In this document: in pieces, positions 19,577-27,552 of the stretch
How positions within the stretch are numbered: position 1 is the first letter of the stretch
Layout of the letters: every line of letters starts with the position of its first letter
Program-made: the position numbers and the translations under genes
Notes under the pieces: model-generated
Databases searched by the model: none
What the model saw: the letters and a program-made list of their open reading frames with translations, nothing else
Told to the model about the DNA's origin: nothing
DNA from: Phaeoceros laevis
Taxonomy: Eukaryota; Anthocerotophyta; Anthocerotopsida; Notothyladales
NCBI GenBank assembly: GCA_049999765.1
Contig: JBNGIQ010005330.1
Coordinates: forward strand, 1-27,552
Direction of reading: 5' to 3'
Length of the DNA: 27,552 nt

Positions 19577-19711
19577 GAATGTAGGATCCAAGAAATACTG
19601 CTTCCATGACAATTCCTGCCGCTCTACTGCGCTGCTATTGTCCTTCGTGCCTAGCTTGCGTTGATATATCCATTGCCTAGGGGTGATATATCCATTGCCT
19701 AGGGGCCCCAT
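19560..19711 (-). pseudogene. Inverted fragment of a PPR N-terminal region
   Basis: The minus strand encodes KLGTKDNSSAVERQELSWKQ followed by YFLDPTFWWDCR. The first part matches the leader of the intact PPR gene (KLGIPDNSSAVERQELLWR) and the second the leader of the pseudogene (QYFLDPTLRWDCR), so it comes from a third family member. At its far end TGATATATCCATTGCCTAGG is tandemly repeated with a 22-bp period (19662-19705), extending the PPRQW-type codons. It is too short to be a gene. Confidence 0.82.
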
Positions 19712-19814
19712 TCACATTCCGTCTCATGGCGTGGGCACTCCCACCAGCTGTTGGCGTCCAAGGTTCCGTTGATTCACCAGTCTGTGACGAACGGCATTCA
19801 CAGGGTGGTTTCAC

Positions 19815-19921
19815 ATGGTGGAAAGCTCCTCAGCCATGGTGCCCTGGCCGTGCTTGTTGCATACCGTGATAGGGGAGCGAGCTCGTGCTCAGCATGCCCA
19901 TTAATCGTGCCAGTCCATGCT
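19815..19921 (-). pseudogene. Inverted fragment of an internal PPR repeat
   Basis: Reading the minus strand from 19921, GCATGGACTGGCACGATTAA continues into GGGCATGCTGAGCACGAGCT. This matches the WTAMINGYAEHGL segment of the intact PPR gene at roughly three bases in four. In another frame KHGQGTMAEELSTM follows, also PPR-like. The fragment is frameshifted. Confidence 0.6.
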
Positions 19922-20004
19922 TGCCGTGCTGTAAGCCCGCCGAGGCACGCTGCCATGAGAAAAATACGTACTGGGGCTAGATTATATAATTCCAATCCCC
20001 GACA

Positions 20005-20512
20005 GCGAGGAGGATAGCCCGGTGGTAAGCCTCTTTAATACGGTATGCAGGGGTGCGAGTTCGAAACCAATTCCTGAAATAGTTGAGGTAGTGGCTGTGG
20101 TTCGGCTGTCACGCGGGGCATAGGATTTTTTCTCAAATTTTGATCTATGGGGGTTAAAACCATACGACTTCCATAGGGCATACATATGACTTTCGTGTGG
20201 GTCCTAATCAACATTCAATCCATATCGGTTGAAAGACATGTCTTCCCTACAAGCTACAGTCAATATTGAATCCACATGGATTGAAACGTGTCTTTTACGT
20301 ATGGACTCTCATCAATACTGAATCCGCGAGGTGGAAACATATGACTTCCGTATCGTGAGTGCTAAACATTGAAACCACACAGGTATCTGCCATTGATTTC
20401 AATGTGTTGCGAATCCGTGTGGAAATCGTGTGGATTTTTGTGAAAGATTCCGCACGGAAAAACCACCACGTGGATTCAACACGGAATCAAGGGGAGGTAA
20501 GATTTGAGATGG
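20005..20512 (+). repeat. tRNA-headed composite repeat, copy A
   Basis: The left end carries a pol III A-box-like TAGCCCGGTGG (20015-20025) and a B-box-like AGTTCGAAACC (20058-20068) about 33 bp apart, as in tRNA-derived SINEs. A linker with GTTCGGCTGTC follows, then four diverged units of about 52 bp (core ATTGAATCCACATGGATTGA), then a conserved roughly 130-bp 3' module ending GGTAAGATTTGAGATG. Copy B at 26255-26766 has the same order and high identity throughout. No target-site duplication was found. The family is unknown to me. Confidence 0.82.
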
Positions 20513-20564
20513 CAACAAGCCTCACCTGCAGGAGCAGTGCCCAGTCCCCTCCTACGCTCCCCGT

Positions 20565-21605
20565 GACATTGAATCTGATGTCGGCAAGTGGAATCACCGC
20601 ATTTGGGCGGGCTGTAACGTCAACCTGTTGGCTCCCATTAGTGTTGACACTTGGCAACGCTTGGGATACTTCTCAGAGGTTGAGGTCAATGCATGTCGTG
20701 ACAGGGCTCTAACCGGCAACCTATGCATAGCTAACCTTGGGAGGCGGACTTGAGATTTCCATGTTTGACATCCACTGCATTTATGATCAGCCTATTACAG
20801 GCCGTTGCAAGGGCCACCTGCAAACTGGACACAAACGTGAGGAGCAGGAAAGACATGTGAAGGAATTTTGGAATTGGAACCGGCTTTCGTGAAGTGTGCC
20901 TGTGACCACAGTGCTGCTCCAAAGGGCAAAAAAGGCAAATGCAATGCTAGAGTGCTTAGGTTCGACCATATGGTTTACTATATGGCGAACAATCTTGATC
21001 TCTTTTTTGCTGATGAGCTCACCCTGGAACTGCAATGGATCGCCTTCTTGGTGTTCCTCACACTACAGACCAACAGGGAGCTTGTCAAAGCTCAAATCAC
21101 TTTCATTTACATCCGAGAGATGATCATGAAAGCGGCCAAACAGTATGCGAAAGATCCGGATGCTGAACTCATACCTAAGTATGGCCAGGAGCCTGGGCCC
21201 CGGTACGTGGAGAAGCTAATCAAGCCAGCTTCATTCACCGAGGAATGCACCAGGTCGGATCGTGTCAAGTTATTTGGGCCCAAACCCAAATTCAAGCATA
21301 CTTAGGACAGCAACGGGCAGCCACAAGTCCGCACGTCTCGGCACCGGGGCCGTGGCAGGCAGCAGCTTGTGCCTTGGGCCAATGGTGGGCATCAGAAATA
21401 CTTCGCGCCGTGCAAACCACCCAGTGACAAACCTCTGGGCTTTGCACACACACCCACAACGCCAGCTGCCTCCGCTTCCACTTCCGCTGTCTCAGGGCTC
21501 ACCGGTGAAGGTTCCGGGGGTGAAGCACAAACTATCCAGTCTTCCAAGACTGCTGCACGCTATGAACCAGCGTTTGGAGGCAAGAATTTATCTAAGGACT
21601 GGTAG
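20565..21605 (+). pseudogene. Unidentified first ORF of the retroelement (broken)
   Basis: Protein-like sequence runs from IESDVGKWNHRIWAG through a frame offset covering about 20748-20870 (HLQTGHKREEQERHVKEFWN), then back to CNARVLRFDHMVYYMANNLD and KPKFKHT. A TAG at 21303-21305 interrupts, after which the same frame continues with a basic Arg/Gly segment (RTSRHRGRGRQQ) and a Ser/Thr/Pro-rich stretch ending at 21605. The Cys/His-containing start, helical middle and basic tail would suit a nucleic-acid-binding ORF1, but I do not recognise the family. Its position directly before the reverse transcriptase is the reason for linking the two. Confidence 0.5.
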
Positions 21606-21610
21606 GGTAG

Positions 21611-23864
21611 GTGTGTTCTTGTTGGCTCACTGCCTGTTGCATGGCCTGCATGCTAGATTCCACTTGTGACGAGTCGGATGAAGAAACCCCTAGCAGGGTC
21701 CTGGTCATGGATGTTCTTAATAGACGGTCTTTAAGTAGTAAGGTGAAGAGCCAGTGCACAAGCTTTGTGCATGTTTTGTATGAAATTCGAGCCCTTGAGT
21801 GGATCTCGATTTGTAAGTTGTTTGAATTTGCTTTTAGAGACTTGCCCGACGTCCTGCCAGACCTTGAGCACGTCGTTTTTGGTTGGAAATACCATAGCTC
21901 TATAGCTGCTACTCTTCATAAACCCCGTGATGTCTTCACTAACTTTGACCTGGATCACCCTATGGGTATGCATGAGTGTTCCTGTATGTCTGTTAGCAGA
22001 TTCCGCAGTTTCCTGGACTTCGAGATTGTACCAAAGGAGCAATAGGCCACGGCCCTACTTGGTGCCCATGTGCGAACAATGGACTGTGCGATCATGAGGC
22101 ACACAAGGCTCCGTAGTGCTTTGATGAAAGGGTTAAATCACATTCCGTTGAGACCCTCCAACATCAAAAAAGCCATAGATGCTATCTTGACTGCGTTTCA
22201 AGAATTGGTATATCCTCTTAACCAACTTGGACATGCGTTCTCTGAAGAGTGGCTGCTTTCCAGTTCTACTAACGTGGCTGAGCAGGCTTGGACACAAATG
22301 AAAGAAGCATGTAAAGCTCGCAAGCATTCACAGGTTTTTCAGCCTTACCTCTTTGACTTAGAGGAAGTCCTAAACGAGGTAACATGGTTACAACAGCATT
22401 TGTACATTGCTGGCCTCGATAAAGCCGCAAATACACCTTGCTTTTTATGTATTACCATGATTTGACGTCTAGCTCTTGATAGACTGTCCAGCTTGGATTT
22501 TGTAGCAATTACCAGAATACCTGCTGAGATGCTCTTGGAAATGCAGACTGAGATTTCAGACTTGTTACCAGAAATCGCAAACAATGATGAAGCTGGGCTG
22601 CCTTACATTATGGCTACCTATAAACAGCACAAGAAAAAGTACCGCTGGTTGACGAATGCACATGATTGTGTATTCAGTATCATAGCGGACCTCTTGACTG
22701 TTGCTACAAATGCCATCATTCCGTATCTCAAGTATTGGGCAGCTGAAAAGGAAGGTATTTTTGAAAGGTTCATGAAAGTTCAAACGTCTCTCTTTTGGAT
22801 TACTGACTCTATTATAGACATTGCTCTAAACCTACCTTCCAAGATTCATGACATCTATGTCGCTGACAGTGCAAGATGCTATGAAGCTATACCTACTGAA
22901 GGACAGGACTCGCTTGCAAGTGCCATGGCAGCATGCATAAAGCTGGCGTACAGGCAGGCCAACAAGTCTATTAAGACCAATAGGTCTTTAGTAAACATGT
23001 ATGTCAGATTTGACTGTAAAAAGGCTGCCTTCTCCAACGCCAGGTGGTCCAAAACATGTCCTGAGGGCACCCAAAGTCTCTATATTGAGCTCAGAGAGGA
23101 AAGATTGGTCAACCTCCATTGCTGGTTGATGAAAAGCTGCTACGTACAGCTGGGCAACAAGGTCTGGAAGCAACATTTGGGGTATTCCCATGGGGTTTGT
23201 CTGCTCCCCCTTGTGGTGCAATCTTTACTTCTTTCATTATGAGTCATCTTTTATTTTGAGACTGGCCAAGCTGGGTAGGAGTGACCTTATGTCCCTTTTT
23301 CGAGATGCTAAACGTTATATTGACGATCTGTGCTGGCTCAACACACACATCCCGACACAATTCCTCGATCCTATGGCCCCAAGAGTGGATGAGAATCCGT
23401 TTTGGATATACCTTCTGAATATGGTGACCATCGAGCTTGAGGTACAAAAATTTGGCTTGGGACTTGGTGGCATTCAGGTGGGCACTAATGCACATTTTCT
23501 GTCATTTGATTTCTCTATCACTAATCCCATTGATGGTACGTTTGCCTTTCGCAAGTTTGATAAACGCAGAGCGTTACCTTTTCCGATTGCACGGTTCCTA
23601 CACCTGCAATCAAACAGGTCTATCAGCCAAGCCTACAAAGTAATACTTTCTCAAGTATTCATTGTGCCTTATGTTTGCAGTTCTGTGAATGCTGCTGTAC
23701 TGGAGATTGATATCCTCGTCAACGCATTCCATAAGAACGGGTTTGACAAACCAAGGCTTATACGAGGCATCTGCAAATTTCTGGATGAAAACCTGTTCCC
23801 AGGTAGTCATGTTGACGTGGAACTAATCTCCGAGGTTTACCTGCCGGTTCAGTTACCTACCTAA
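21611..23864 (+). mobile_element. Decayed reverse-transcriptase ORF, Penelope-like (Naiad/Chlamys-like) appearance
   Basis: One protein is spread over 21611-22045, 22070-22465 and 22493-23242 in a single frame, then 23190-23864 in another. Breaks are TAG at 22043-22045, TGA at 22463-22465 and a one-base shift near 23165-23189. Landmarks in order are a C.C element (HECSCMS), GLNHIPLRPSNIKKAID, DKAANTPCFLC, LPYIMATYKQHKKKY, motif A (VADSARCYEAIP, Asp at 22865), motif B (GIPMGFVCSPLWCNLYFFHY), motif C YIDD (23316-23327), and a thumb-like tail (FDKRRALPFPIARF). This pattern recalls the abundant invertebrate RTs with GIPMGTNCAPLLA and RYIDD, which I believe are Naiad-type Penelope-like elements; no search was run. 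I see no GIY-YIG endonuclease. An A-rich run follows at 23882. Confidence 0.85.
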
Positions 23865-24174
23865 ATGTTTCTAACTATATGAAAAAAAATGGCCCGCCAG
23901 GAAGGAGATGCCCAGCAACAGGGTGGTGCCCGGCATGCGCAGGGAAGAAGGTGGTGCCCAGCGGGCTGGGAGGGAGGAGGCGCCTTGCCTCGCGCCTGGA
24001 ATGGGGAGGCCAGGCCAGATGTCGTGACTTTTCCGACAGATGTCCCTGCTGCTGGTGCTTCCCTGTGAGTTCAAACCGCAGGCCACCGTGGCTTGTGGCT
24101 GTGCTTGACCTGGATAACATTTCCCAGTCCGAGGGCCGCCATAGCCAATTGCTCCAGTTTTTGCAGAGGTAGCA
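23865..24174. other. No gene seen between retroelement and PPR pseudogene
   Basis: A short A-rich run follows the RT stop and may mark the element's 3' end. The remainder is GC-rich with overlapping open frames on both strands but no domain content. The last 40 bp (CCAATTGCTCCAG onward) align with DNA just upstream of the intact PPR gene at about 1485. Confidence 0.5.
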
Positions 24175-26118
24175 ATGGCGCATTTCCTCCACCTACCGTT
24201 GCGCACCACGAACGGGATGTAATATCAACGGTTTTGGATGCTAGCAGCTGAGAGGCAGGCCCACACCCTGGAGCTGGAGGGGAGGTTAGATGTGCCTCCG
24301 ATGCAATGGATTTACACAAGCCGCACATTTGTGCTGTGCTATGGCTTAGCAGCCAAGCTATGCATAACGGAGAATATCAGTGCAGGAGAATGCCAAGAGT
24401 TGTTATGGAGGCAGTATTTCTTGGACCCCACATTGCGATGGGACTGCAGGACGAACAAGAAGAGCGCGCGCTCTCCCGAATTCAGGCACAAGGAGTCCAA
24501 GGAGCCCCTGTGGCTGAACAACTTCTACAAGCCTGACTGGGTGGATGCGGAGCTGGCTGCCTTGGACAAGCAGGTTGGACGGTCTGCTCAGCCTACATCC
24601 AACCCCTTGTTGCATCATATTGCTGTTGCTCCGACGGTGCCAGAGTGCCAACTTGAAGGGCACGGAACGGCTCAGGCTGTAATCGAACAACTTTGTGAGA
24701 ATGGGCAGCTAAGTCCAGCAGTGGATGCTTTGACCGTCTTGGCGGAGAAACAATCTCGTGTGTACTCCTCTCTGCTGTACAGAGTCATTCGGATATGCGG
24801 GGCTGAAAAAATCTGGTGTTGGGGCGACTACTTAATGATCTCACTGTCAAGCTTGGGTACGGATCCAACGCATTTTTGGGAAACCATCTGTTGCACATGT
24901 ATGCATGTGGAGGTAGGCTACAGGATGCCATGGATGTGTTCAACAGGGTAGGGAAACCGAATGTCTTCATGTGGTTTTGCATAATCTTTGCACACGCTAA
25001 GCATGGAAAATCGAAGGAGGCCATACGACTCTACCGGGAGATGCGTAGGTCAGGAGTCCAGGCGGATGGTTACGTCTTTGTAGCAGCCCTTCAAGCTTGT
25101 GCATTTTGCCGGCGACTTGGAATCTGGCAGAAAAGCGCACTCTGATGTGTTGCACAGTGGCAATCCTACTGACATGGTTGTTGGCACCTACCTGGTGGAC
25201 ATGTAAGCAAAATGTGGTCAGCTAGAAGATGCACGCCAGGTTTTTGACAGCATGGACACAAAGAATGTGGTGACATGGACAGCGCTGATCGCTGGGTATG
25301 CACAGCAAGGACTCGACCAAGAGGCGCTTGTTGTGTATGGACAAACGGAGGAGGTGGGCCTGAATTTAGCTAACGATGTTACTTTTGCTTGCCTGCTATA
25401 GGCATGTGCAAGCACTGGTGCCATACAGAAGGGCAGGGAGCTTCACTCATTGATTGTCAAAGGGGACTGCTAGATAAAGTAGTGGTGGGCAATTGCCTGG
25501 TGGACATGTAAGCAAAATGTGGTGAATTGAAAGATGCGCGCCAGGTTTTTGACAGCATGGCCACAAACGATGTGGTGACATGGAATGTCCTGATAGCTGG
25601 GTTTGCATAGCAAGGACTCGGCCAAGAGGCGCTTGTTGTGTATGGACAAATGGAGGAGGCGGGCCTCTGAGCCCTGCTTGTCTGTGTAGACCATCTGTCT
25701 GCTGCGAGGCATCTCTTGTTGCTGCAGGAGGTGAGCGGCTGAGACTTCCTTTACGCTGCACAGTTCTCAATGATTCATGCTGATTCCTTGGACGCAGCAA
25801 GTCTTCCCATGTTGTCGGATCCACTGCCACTCGGTCACACGAAAAGTCATATATACTATGACAGCTCCTCTCACGGATTGTTGAGCCTGAGAGCTGACGC
25901 CGGTGAGAAGGATTGGAGCCATTGGCCACACCTTCCGAAGTCCTGCTCTCCTTGATTGGAGACATTGTCAGACATTTCAGCAGTTTACTATGCCCAGCAG
26001 GGAATGTGTCAGGAAGCCCTTAGTCTCTACAGCAGTATGCAACGCGAAGACTTCACTCCTGATTCAGTAACATATATATGCCTGCTACAGGCATGTGCAG
26101 CTGTAGCAGGTTTGGATC
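24175..26118 (+). pseudogene. PPR pseudogene, sister copy of the intact DYW:KP gene
   Basis: ATG 24175 opens MAHFLHLPLRTTNGM and hits TAA at 24220-24222, where the intact gene has CAA just after its ATG 1521. The frame then matches the intact leader (LELEGRLDVPPMQW, SNPLLHHIAVAPTVPECQ). An A7 tract in the intact gene (2062-2068) is A6 here (24806-24811), shifting frame; LNDLTVKLGYGSNAFLGNHL continues in the new frame. A further shift falls near 25100. TAA codons at 25204 and 25509, TAG at 25399 and 25608 and TGA near 25668 break the PLS units (LEDARQVFDSMDTKNVVTWT). About 290 bp of foreign sequence separates these from a last PPR scrap (ISAVYYAQQGMCQEALSLYS, about 25975-26118). No DYW domain remains. 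Confidence 0.93.
25670..25970. other. Unidentified insert within the PPR pseudogene
   Basis: Sequence between the last recognisable PPR unit of the repeated part and the terminal PPR scrap has no PPR character. It has no recognisable coding content, and I found no clear terminal repeats or target duplication, so its origin is unknown. Confidence 0.45.
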
Positions 26119-26129
26119 TGGTTCCTGAT

Positions 26130-26230
26130 CGAAATCGAGATAGTAGCTGGGGATCGCAGGCTTAGTCGATGAGCGGGGTGCAAGATGTTTCCTCAATTTT
26201 TTATCTGTGCGGGTTGAATTATATAATATG
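26130..26230 (+). repeat. Truncated copy of the composite repeat linker
   Basis: AGTAGCTGGGGATCG, then GCGGGGTGCAAGATGTTTC and CTCAATTTTTTATCTGTGCG, parallel the linker just after the tRNA-like head in copy B (about 26345-26410). The sequence breaks into an AT palindrome (ATTATATAATATGATATTAT) immediately before copy B. ATTATATAATTC also stands just left of copy A. Confidence 0.55.
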
Positions 26231-26254
26231 ATATTATATAATTCAAAAGTGTGA

Positions 26255-26766
26255 TAGCTAGCAGGATAGCCCAGGTGGTAATGCCCTCTAACACGGGATG
26301 TCAGGTTGCGAGTTCAAAACTGATTCCCGCCTGAAATAGAGGTGGAAGCTGGGGTTCGGCTGTCGTGCGGGCCGTTGGATGTTTCATCAATTTTTTTACT
26401 ATGGGGGTTAAAACGATATGACTTCCGTAGGGCGTACATATGACTTTCCTGTGGACCCTAATCAACATTCTATCCATACCGGTTGAAAGACATGTCGTCC
26501 GTAGGAGCTAGAGTCAATATTGAATCCACATGGATTGAAACATGTCTTTTTGGTATGGACTCTCATCAGTACTGAATCCACAAGGTGGAAACATATGAAT
26601 TCCGTACGGGGAGTGCTAAACATTGAAACCACACGAGTATCTGCCATTGATTTCAATGTGCTGCGAATCCGTGTGGAAATCGTGTGGATTTTTGTGGAGG
26701 ATTCCGCACGGAAAAACCACCACGTGGATTCAACACGGAATCAAGGGGAGGTAAGATTTGAGATGG
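26255..26766 (+). repeat. tRNA-headed composite repeat, copy B
   Basis: It has the same architecture and orientation as copy A. The A-box-like TAGCCCAGGTGG lies at 26267-26278 and the B-box-like AGTTCAAAACT at 26311-26321. The GTTCGGCTGTC linker, about 52-bp units and the 3' module ending GAGATGG follow. Head and tail align colinearly with copy A over about 500 bp, so the tRNA-like head and the satellite-like body move as one unit. Confidence 0.82.
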
Positions 26767-27397
26767 TTAAACTTTTAGATTGATTCCATATGAAAAACAT
26801 ATGTGGTGCATGTGGATACCAATCAACATTGAATCCACACATTCAAGTTGATTGAAAATATGTGTCTTCCACATGAGACTCCGATGCATACAGAATCCAC
26901 ATGGATTCAAACATATGTTACCAATATGGGCGTTAATAAACATTGAAACTACACGGATTTGGAACATATGATATCCACACGGACCTCAAACACCACTGAA
27001 TCCATGTTGGACCAAGCATACAGTTTCCGTACGACCTTTGATTAACATTGAATCCATACGGAGTGAAATATACATATTCCGTGTGGATCCTAATCAACAT
27101 TCAATCCATATCGGTTGACAGGCATGTCTTCCGTACGAGCCGCGGTCAATATTGAATCCACATGGATTGAAACGCATCTTTTTTGTATGGACTCTCGTCA
27201 ATACCAAATCCACGAGGTGGAAATGTATGAGTTCCGTACGGGTAGTGCTAAACATTCAAACCATATGGGTATCTACCATTGATTTCAATGTGCTGCGAAT
27301 CCGTGTGGAAATCGCGTGGATTTTTGTCAAAGATTGCGCACAGAAAAACCACCACGTGGATTCAACAAGGAATCAAGGGGAGGTAAGATTTGAGATG
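26767..27397 (+). repeat. Satellite-like array of about 52-bp units ending in a third copy of the 3' module
   Basis: Unit anchors (ATTGAATCC and variants) fall at about 26828, 26890, 26942, 26995, 27047, 27099, 27151, 27203 and 27254. Spacing is 51-53 bp apart from one unit with about 10 extra bases. From about 27070 to 27397 the sequence repeats the body of copies A and B, including the GAATCCGTGTGGAAATC block and the terminus GAGATG, but without a tRNA-like head. Confidence 0.8.
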
Positions 27398-27552
27398 TGA
27401 CTATAATGCCCACAAATTCGTTACAATTTTTTTGTAGGACTGATGTGAGTATAGCAACGAATTTTGTAAAGACTCCTGGTTTCCTTTTTTGTAGCTGTTG
27501 TTCCTTTTTGAGCATACCAGAAGGCTGTAGACAGCCGTATGCAGCATGCAGT
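27398..27552. other. No feature beyond a weak inverted repeat
   Basis: ACAAATTCGTT (about 27413-27423) is nearly the reverse complement of AACGAATTTTGT (about 27457-27468), with one extra T. Nothing else is recognised before the window ends. Confidence 0.4.

Noticed and set aside
20011-20070. A functional tRNA gene
   Set aside because: A and B boxes are recognisable here and at 26267-26321, but no complete cloverleaf with a paired acceptor stem could be built and the sequence continues straight into repeat body, so it is a tRNA-derived head.
23879-24209. Overlapping GC-rich open frames on both strands
   Set aside because: No domain content and compositionally driven; they lie between the retroelement and the PPR pseudogene.
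20005-26766. Copies A and B as the two LTRs of one large element enclosing the RT and PPR pseudogene
   Set aside because: They lack TG...CA ends and a flanking duplication, a third body copy lies outside, and the enclosed RT is not an LTR-type RT. Independent dispersed repeats explain the layout better.
26400-27397. CRISPR-like array
   Set aside because: Units of about 52 bp are directly adjacent and diverged, with no unique spacers, in plant nuclear DNA; this is a minisatellite.

Overview
This is nuclear DNA from a land plant. Genes have GT-AG introns, a plant mitochondrial SUV3-type helicase, a plant-type TAF2 and a dirigent-like gene. The first gene encodes a PLS-class PPR protein whose DYW domain carries the KPAxA box and a GRH ending. 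That DYW:KP type is known from ferns, non-Selaginella lycophytes and hornworts, so a fern or lycophyte is the best guess (inference; no marker fixes the species). A 100-N gap lies at 5866-5965.

Layout. 1-1520 holds no recognisable gene. 1521-4055 (+) is the intact single-exon PPR-DYW:KP gene with a 309-bp internal tandem duplication. 4056-6990 holds leucine-rich-repeat scraps, the gap, a 3 x 28-bp tandem repeat and a strong hairpin. 6992-7935 (+) is a dirigent-like gene broken by a 264-bp solo LTR (7464-7727, target-site duplication CCCCT). 8664-15810 (-) is a complete 25-exon TAF2 gene. From a 174-bp divergent promoter the other strand carries LTO1 (15985-16404), then after only 24 nt, in the same frame, the SUV3-like helicase (16429-18973). 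The SUV3 downstream flank passes into broken, partly inverted PPR fragments (19106-19921).

The right third is repeat territory. It holds a tRNA-headed composite repeat (20005-20512), a decayed retroelement with an unknown first ORF and a YIDD reverse transcriptase of Penelope-like (Naiad/Chlamys-like) appearance (20565-23864), a PPR pseudogene that is a sister copy of the first gene (24175-26118), and a second composite repeat grading into a roughly 52-bp satellite-like array (26255-27397).

The working genes are housekeeping functions: TFIID promoter recognition (TAF2), Fe-S loading of the ribosome-recycling ATPase ABCE1 (LTO1), mitochondrial RNA turnover (SUV3) and organelle RNA editing (PPR). 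The most interesting signals are the LTO1-SUV3 arrangement (ATG-depleted first ORF, 24-nt spacing, shared frame), the DYW:KP editing factor with its decayed relatives, the datable LTR knockout of the dirigent gene, the plant retroelement and the tRNA-headed composite repeat.
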